NCBI GenBank assembly: GCA_914767715.1
Contig: OU612069.1
Location: 26,471,387-26,535,386, forward strand
Source: Membranipora membranacea
Lineage: Eukaryota; Bryozoa; Gymnolaemata; Cheilostomatida; Membraniporidae
Direction: 5' to 3'
DNA length: 64,000 nt
Below, one piece after another: positions 58,401 to 64,000 of the stretch; the first letter of the stretch is position 1; every line of letters starts with the position of its first letter. Position numbers and translations under genes: made by a program. The notes under the pieces were generated by a model, which did not search any database, was not told where the DNA came from, and worked only from the letters and a program-made list of their open reading frames with translations.

Positions 58401-59050
58401 ACAAAGTTTCATATTGATGTAATATCTCCAGAAGAAGCCATAATGTGTATTTACCACTAATCCGTTAAGTCATACCGATGTTATAATGACATTTGACATT
58501 CTCCTAATAACGCCAATTTATATTCCATAGGTGGGCAGTCTGGATGGCATTTGGTGTACCACTACAGCATTCTCTGAATCAATTTAGGGATTGCTACAAT
58601 TCCCACAAGATCCGTTATCAAAAGAATGTTGATTTGCCGACAGGCAGATCGCCAATGTTATGTACAGTCATCCAGAACTCTTCAATACTGGTAAGAAGCA
58701 CTAGATTGGATGATAATTCACAACTGACCCTATAGATTGTGATTTGTTGCATATATGATATTGTAACAGCTGGTATTATCTCCATAACATGGTTAGAATT
58801 ATATAATGAGCTGGGAGGAATCGACTGCAGAGCATATGGCAGCATTGACATGGGTCAATTTTAGTATTATAACATTTAAATGTTGACTCTTTGTAGAAGA
58901 CTTCTTGACTCCGACTGATCCAATAAATGTTGCGACTTAGATGAATGCAGGAAGTATGTATTACCAGCAGATATCTTCGACCGCTGTTTGACAGCCACCA
59001 AAGAGACAAGTGTCCAGTTGTACCACGATATTAAAAGATACATTGATTAG
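52480..59050 (+). CDS. Eukaryotic integrase-core (DDE) protein, multi-exon
   Basis: A retroviral/IS3-type integrase-core protein split by introns, of the kind found as repeated genes in many metazoan genomes. Exons: 52480-52579 (LRMWVAQGIKQNEMITLYE), 52839-52929 (LRSLQRKLAAYGLSSVDPNV), 53242-53327 (GYHSLHRILREKHNLLIS), 56623-56722 (DRLYALIRQDETFPRGKDPK), 56890-57067 (GPNWLWSADGHEKLAQPFGL, first Asp), 57525-57619 (GVPGKIMIDKGSEWNEVV, second Asp), 58075-58190 (KIEAFWSRF, the Glu), 58531-58690 (VPLQHSLNQFRDCYNSHKIR) and a doubtful last exon 58897-59050. Splice phases agree from exon 1 to exon 8, and D-D-E is complete. The N-terminal helix-turn-helix-like part, the RR-rich linker and the GPNWLWxxDGHxKL motif match the eukaryotic Integrase_core family. 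The last exon appears to need a one-base shift (near 58934). No 5' end exon with a start Met was identified. Probably a transposon-derived enzyme, perhaps IS3EU-like. Confidence 0.7.
54061..55313 (+). CDS. YqaJ-type viral recombinase/exonuclease domain protein, partial
   Basis: PD-(D/E)XK nuclease of the YqaJ (lambda-exonuclease-like) family, which degrades or processes DNA ends. Exons: a tentative 54061-54134 (SMNAKDMRQRRIANKHSS), about 54516-54674 (GTIEWLDERKRRVASSSFGT) and 54900-55313 to TAG. The last exon holds the catalytic core: GNEATRYGHNMEAKIEEDV (the Glu after ATxxG), HKFLAGSPDDIANL (the Asp in A-S-P-D), NCLLEYKAPYS (E-x-K) and YFYQIQGILHIF (the QxQGQL motif). All expected catalytic residues are there. 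It ends CLLVVAGAEDI, shortly before the usual family end. The first two exons do not join in phase without a shift, so the 5' part is uncertain or damaged. It lies entirely inside the 3.3-kb third intron of the integrase-core gene, same strand. Confidence 0.72.
55314..56622. other. AT-rich remainder of the large intron
   Basis: Very AT-rich sequence after the YqaJ stop and before the next integrase-core exon. It would contain the 3' UTR of the YqaJ unit. No exon recognised. Confidence 0.5.
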
Positions 59051-59226
59051 GTTCTATAACCTTATAGTACTTCCTGCTGAACGTGCAGGCTACATTCTAA
59101 TTCTGTTTTTCCAACAAGAAATTATTTCTAGACATTTATTACTAACTAGGTCATAATATTTTGTTGCCTACCTCATTATTACGGAGTGATTTCATTTAGT
59201 GCCAAAGAAATTAGTTCTCCTTGCAT

Positions 59227-59433
59227 GATTAAGCATAGTAAAAACAGGAAATGCCAACAGAAAATGGCACTGCGTATCAGATTTTGTCGAATAGCGCACC
59301 ACAGAATGCCCAAAAACACCTATAAAAGCCCCTTAAATTGGCCTATTTGGGCATTCTGTGGTGCGCTATTCGAGAAAATCTGATACGCAGTGCCATTTTC
59401 TGTTAGAATTTCCTGTTTTTACTATGCTTAATC
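59227..59433. repeat. Near-perfect palindromic hairpin element (207 bp)
   Basis: The left arm from GATTAAGCATAGT (59227-59239) is the reverse complement of the right arm ending ACTATGCTTAATC (59421-59433). The match continues inward through CAGGAAAT, ACAGAAAATGGCACTGCGTA and GCGCACCACAGAATGCCCAA to a loop of about 20-25 bases near 59321-59343. It is a miniature foldback element lying between the 3' ends of two convergent genes. Confidence 0.92.
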
Positions 59434-59737
59434 AAAGCGGCTTCATATGTGATAATTTTCAAAAAATAGTTTTTCTGGCCTAAGTAATGGTCATTTTGAA
59501 GACATGTTTGGCTTTATGGAAAAATGTATCTAACTTTGACGGTCTGTGCTGATCTTGATAATTTTTTTATACTGCTGAAAATTTGAGTGTGTGACATTTA
59601 ATCGGTCCTTTAGTGGAAAATAGCGACAAATTTGACAAATTGTTGCTTAATATTTCACATTATTTCCTCAAATTTCCAACAGTGTATAGAAAGTTGATAT
59701 TTGTTGACCCCCTTGTCTCTACCTTAATGGTAATGAT

Positions 59738-62700
59738 TTAGGATCCATCAAGGATTTTATAGTCCTGGAGGCTGTGGAGTAGCTCCTTGGCAGAGATTCT
59801 ACTCCCAGCCTCATAATCCAGGGCCTTGTGGTATATCTCCCTGTTGAGGGAGCCAACTGCCTGTAGTGAAGCCGGGTATTTTTTTCTTTTCATTGCCCAG
59901 GCATTTGATCCCCTCGTCTCCCGCTCGGTTCAAATGCTTTCCGATCTGCAATATAAAATTGTTTTAGTTATTGCATTGTAAAATCCAACTTGGCATATGA
60001 TGCAATCCTGACTAGCGGGCAGACATAAACTGTGGTTCCCATTGTTCATTGCAATCCATTCTCTCCTCTTCTTATATGGTATCGCATTGATATATATATA
60101 TATATATATATATATGCAAAACTTCGAAAATTATTTTGTGTTAAGAAATTTTGTTTCTTTCAGTTCTTATACAAATTAGCTTACTTGTTATAACGTCCAG
60201 AAGTGTGACCGCCATGCTCCACCTCTTCTTATCTGGTATCACATTGATATATATGCAAACCTTCGAAACTTATTTTGTGTTAAGAAATTTTATTTCTTTC
60301 AGTTCTTATACAAATTAGCTTACTTGTTGTAACTTCCAGAAGCTGCCTCTGTCGGGGAAGACAGTGTTTCCCATAGTTCTGGGGTTCGATAACCAGGAGT
60401 ACCTATTATTTGAAAAGATTCGTGAAACGCTTCGTTGGTATGTCATATACAGCAGCTATTGGGTGTTTATCTACACTGCTAACATTGGAATGTTTCAATC
60501 AGTCTAGTATTGCAGTTTGACAGGCTCAAATATGTTTGCCTGGAAGAAGATCAGTATTACATCACTCCCTCATAGAGAAAAAAACAATACAGTACAACCA
60601 ACCCAAATGCTTTGTAGAAGTTGCATTGGGTTTGGCATAAGGCTAGACAATAATAAATTAAGTGACATCGAATTTTGAGGTGAAAAAATGAGAGTAAATA
60701 AGTTCAGGCCATGAGGTTACTTGGGCTCTGCAGACTGCTTTTGGCCTTACTGTCCTTACTCAAGAGTTACATCAACAACAGAAACTATATTTATCGACTA
60801 ACAATACTAAATTTTGCAGTATTCTGCACCAAGCAAAGGTAATTACCAGGCCAAGTGTACGTTTTTGTTACCTCCGGCTTGATGCTGGCCACAAGCTCAG
60901 TCATGCCAAAATCGGCCAGCTTTCCTGTTTCCCCTTTGATCTATATGAGAAGAAAAAATAAGTACTGTCGATTGTAATGTGGTTCATCAGGATGGTAGTG
61001 CGGTTCTGGCAGGCTGTTGGCTGGAAATTTTTTTGTATTGTGGGACAGGGCCTAGCCTTATCACCGTATCCCCCACTTTTGTGCGGCTTGGCCACTAAGA
61101 GTATCTGTTACATAACATCATTTGGACATTTAAATCCAAGCAATAACCAAGGCAATGCATTAAATATGACAGTGAACACTTACCAAAATATTGGATGGTT
61201 TGACATCTAGATGGATGAGCCCCTGTTGGTGGACAAAACATAGTCCATTCAAGCCATCTCTGACATACCCCAGTATAGATCTCTGGGTTGGCTACAATAG
61301 ACATAACAAACCAACGAATTATAATCGGATAACAGATAACCAATCAATAACCTGGTTTAAAAAAACCATTGGCAGAAGCATATACTTGAGAGCTATAAGG
61401 ATATTGTACCGGTGCCTTCGCCCTGATAACCACAGCCGTGCTTTGATTATCCTTTCCCAGTCATAAATAGGAACAATATGATTGCAATCATTATGAGCCA
61501 TACTCATATCGCACAACTGTAGAAAAATTTTTGTAGAGAAGTGAACATAGGGCAAAACAGCTGGGAAGGGAAAGTGACTGTGAAGCTATCGTAGTTGACA
61601 TCGGAAGAGCTAATTTCCATGGAAGTGTAGGTGAGATTTCAGAAAATTTGTGGGATTTACATTTACTATGGAATATATTTATTTTAAAATTTTCATACTA
61701 CACCTGCATTGTCTTGTTGGACCTTGTCTCTCTGTTGTAATTGGCATACTTCTCCAGGTCCATATCACACAGCTCTATGACCATACCAACCTTGTTCTCC
61801 CTGATGTTTGCCATGCCATAGAACTGCACAATATTTGGATGGGCCAGCTTCCTACAATAGGATGTCAAATTTGATAAAGACAGTAAAATAAGAACGATAA
61901 GCTAAGGAGTAGGAGGCAGCTCAGTGCCTGCCCTCTAACAGCAGGCGTTGGAGGCCTCCGGTTCAAATCACGCTGCAGTCTACTGACTACTGGGCTCAAT
62001 TGAAGCCTCAGGTGTGCTCCGACCTGCCGGCAAACTGAGAGCACTTGGCGTCAAATATGGCGGCCGCGCCCTTAAGGCACCTGTATTTCTCAGTCTTCGG
62101 ACAGAGACAACCTATTTTAACCCACAACCCACATAGGTGCAATACAAAGCTAAGCGATGTACGAGTAAGTTACTGCGAAAATATATTTTTGATACACTCA
62201 AGAAAATAGGACAAAATATGAGCTCATCAATAGGAAGTAAATGTGATTGAAGAGGACCATAGTATCAACCGGCTATTCAAGTATAAGACATGATAACTCA
62301 CTGTAAGGTCTTGCATTCGGTGAGTATTTCACTATTGAAGCGGCCACGGATCAGCTTGATGGCCACAGGGGTGGTGAGCCATTTGGCCTGGTGCACTGCG
62401 CCTTCGCCGCCTTCGGCAATCTCCTCCCCCATTACGATATCCTCCAGATCTGAAATTTTTGAAATTTCCACACGCAATGAACAATCTCTGATATTACAGT
62501 GGTTCTGGTAGTAAAACAGAAAATATGTATGATGTATAATACAATATCTGGATTTGAGATGGTGTGCTCCTCTGATGCGTATGCCTTCTGATGCGTATGC
62601 TCCTCTGATGCGCTGCCAAAAATGTGTACAATACTTATATCTAGTTGAGTAGTTTCAGTGGGATGTGGTCGATACTCTAGACAAGTGGAATTGGTTCCTT

Positions 62701-63631
62701 TGTCTTAACTTTGAAATACACAGCAATGTTGACCTGACAATGCGACACATATAATTAAGTAAGAGACATGCCACATGAACAGAATTCTGGTAGTCAACTG
62801 TAAGACTTGTATGAGCTGAGACAGTGATCGGTCAATTCGGTTCAAATAAAGTACTCTCACCTTCGACGTCTTCCTCCTTTCTTTTAACAGAGCCTTCTGT
62901 AATCAATGAAAAAATTAAGTTATTATGCTTTGAAAATGACTTATTCATGATCGGGATCTAAAAGATTGTATCAGTTGAGGAAACACCAAGAAATGATTCA
63001 CCAGTGCATACATATAGCACAACATCTTAGTATCATCTACTTGTGGAGATATGTTATCAGTACAAATCTTTGGGTTAGTACCTGCATATAGCTAAAAATC
63101 TGGCAGGTTTTACATTATGCAATCATTGACGTCCTGGTAACAACATTCAAAAACTCAGGCAAGCTGCTTGACAAAAGTTTACTAGGGTCAGCTTTATTAC
63201 GATTCTGAACGTGTGGACCAATCATAGATGAGTTTGGAGTCCAGCAACCGTACATGAATAGCTTTTTGCTTGCTCATGGTCAGATATGTACCCCTATATG
63301 TATAACAGCGCAAAAGACATGAATTAATTATGGAGACTTCAAAGCAAGCATTGATATAGCTCTCGAAAATACCCGGCTCCTACACTGGTGAGTGTAGTCT
63401 TCCTTCTCATACCTGCATCATTTTCCAAGACCAAATTAAACAAGACAGAGCCAAAGTTTTAACACCAGAATTTGATATCAAATCTTTTTGTCTTTTTTTC
63501 TCCCTTTCGATCCAGCGACTCACTACCGAACGACTCTCTACCGAACGAATCTTTGACTCACTGCCTCCCTGCATACATAAACTTTCATTAATCACACTGC
63601 CATAACTGTGTGGAGTGGATTGTGCAAACAT
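59738..63631 (-). CDS. Protein kinase gene (Ser/Thr-type signature), possibly damaged at 3' end
   Basis: Protein kinase on the minus strand. Exon blocks: 63631-63413 (charged N-terminus from Met, MFAQSTPHSYGSVINES), 62896-62861, 62449-62302 (glycine loop GEEIAEGGEGAVHQAKW, then VAIKLIRG with the ATP-anchoring Lys), 61851-61704 (HPNIVQFYGM, EKYANYNRET), 61291-61184 (GLIHLDVKPSNIL, the catalytic loop H-x-D-x-K-x-x-N), 60940-60872 (KLADFGMTELV, Mg-binding DFG), about 60429-60324 (GTPGYRTPELWE, the APE segment), about 60228-60185 (WSMAVTLLDVIT, subdomain IX) and 59945-59738 (ALDYEAGSRISAKELLHSLQ, the Arg of subdomain XI). DVKPSN suggests Ser/Thr rather than Tyr specificity. Problems: the junction of the first exon with the next is out of phase, and the last exon meets a TGA at 59932-59930 in the frame that gives the conserved end. 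The subfamily was not recognised. Confidence 0.72.
60066..60343. repeat. Tandem duplication covering a kinase exon end, plus (TA)n
   Basis: Two copies of about 120-150 bp: 60066-60213 and 60226-60343. Each has CTCTTCTTAT..GGTAT, an ATATAT run, GCAAA.CTTCGAAA, TTCTTATACAAATTAGCTTA and TTGTTxTAACxTCCAGAAG. The first contains an expanded TA microsatellite at 60090-60115. On the minus strand each copy ends with the same exon terminus and GTAAGC donor, so a piece of a kinase exon has been copied. Confidence 0.88.
61905..62145 (+). repeat. tRNA-derived SINE
   Basis: A tRNA-like head with A-box-like GGAGGCAGCTCAGTGCCTGC and B box CGGTTCAAATC (61960-61970), about 40 bases apart. A longer tRNA-unrelated body follows (GGCGGCCGCGCCCTTAAGGC, TTCTCAGTCTTCGGACAG). 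It lies inside a kinase intron, antisense to the gene. The GC content is well above the surrounding DNA, as is common for SINEs. Confidence 0.65.
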
Positions 63632-64000
63632 TTACAGCCAAAACAACTAAAAACACTTAAAGAAACTACTTAGTTCCGCAGTAATGCATAAATGAGTAGT
63701 AAATAATGTGCGAGGCAGCATCAGCTTTGTGCATGACACTGTGTTGCTGACTCTTAGCTGACTAGCACCCCAGTTTAGGGGAGGTTCCATGACATTGCTG
63801 TAATAATAATAGAGCACAGGCTAAATATAACAGGTAACTGTTTGGTTCTGTGTGATCTTTTTCCCTATACATAAGGTGCAGTCGGCTATTAATCAATGAG
63901 AACTTGTTTGAAACCCTGGTTGCCCTTTAATCATCCGCAAGTCATGTATATCATCTCCACAAAAAGTATAGTAAGATGGTAGGAAATGGGGAATTATGGC
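63632..64000. other. Flank upstream of the kinase start, nothing recognised
   Basis: AT-rich sequence preceding the presumed first Met on the minus strand. No promoter motif or other gene was recognised before the window ends. Confidence 0.4.

Overview
This is a window of eukaryotic, almost certainly animal, nuclear DNA. It is AT-rich, its genes are split by short GT-AG introns, and it carries metazoan-type families: an ABCA transporter, proton-oligopeptide transporter (POT/SLC15-like) genes, an importin-alpha/ARM relic, a protein kinase and a YqaJ nuclease. It also carries BEL/Pao, Ty3/gypsy and APE-type LINE retrotransposons, tRNA-derived SINEs and foldback elements. No operons, CRISPR arrays or bacterial features are present. 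A marine invertebrate such as a sponge or cnidarian is plausible, but this is an inference from gene style only.

Layout, left to right. (1) 327-569 (+) is the last coding exon of an ABCA-family transporter, and it converges on POT-like gene A (696-5817, minus). Gene A reads through open from start to stop in 11 exons, plus a tandemly duplicated exon pair. (2) 6.2-12.0 kb is a repeat-rich spacer: about 240-bp repeat units, two LINE reverse-transcriptase fragments and a SINE pair. (3) 12.8-19.8 kb (minus) is a decayed BEL/Pao retrotransposon. (4) 20.7-26.6 kb (minus) is POT-like gene B, a paralogue of A with the same exon sizes. (5) 27-30.8 kb is a mosaic of duplicated blocks, more 240-bp units and a foldback element built from internal repeats. 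(6) 32-42.7 kb (+) is a degenerate importin-alpha-like gene with stops and frameshifts, split by a nearly complete Ty3/gypsy element at 35163-40011 that has 216-bp LTRs and a 5-bp target duplication. (7) 44.4-52.2 kb (minus) holds scattered exons of a third POT-like copy, C, interrupted by an old LINE into which a younger 3.5-kb LINE has inserted with a 5-bp target duplication. (8) 52.5-59.05 kb (+) is a multi-exon integrase-core (DDE) gene, with YqaJ-type exonuclease exons lying inside its largest intron in the same orientation. (9) 59.7-63.6 kb (minus) is a protein kinase gene with most subdomains recognisable, but with a tandemly repeated exon end and an in-frame TGA in its last exon.

The host genes do not form one pathway. 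The clearest story is a local family expansion of divergent peptide-transporter-like genes (A, B, C) opened up by retrotransposons. The most unusual system-like arrangement is the integrase-core plus YqaJ nuclease pair at 52-59 kb: two mobile-DNA enzymes, both spliced, one nested inside the other. All exon coordinates were worked out by eye from splice signals, reading phase and family resemblance; no alignment or search was run.
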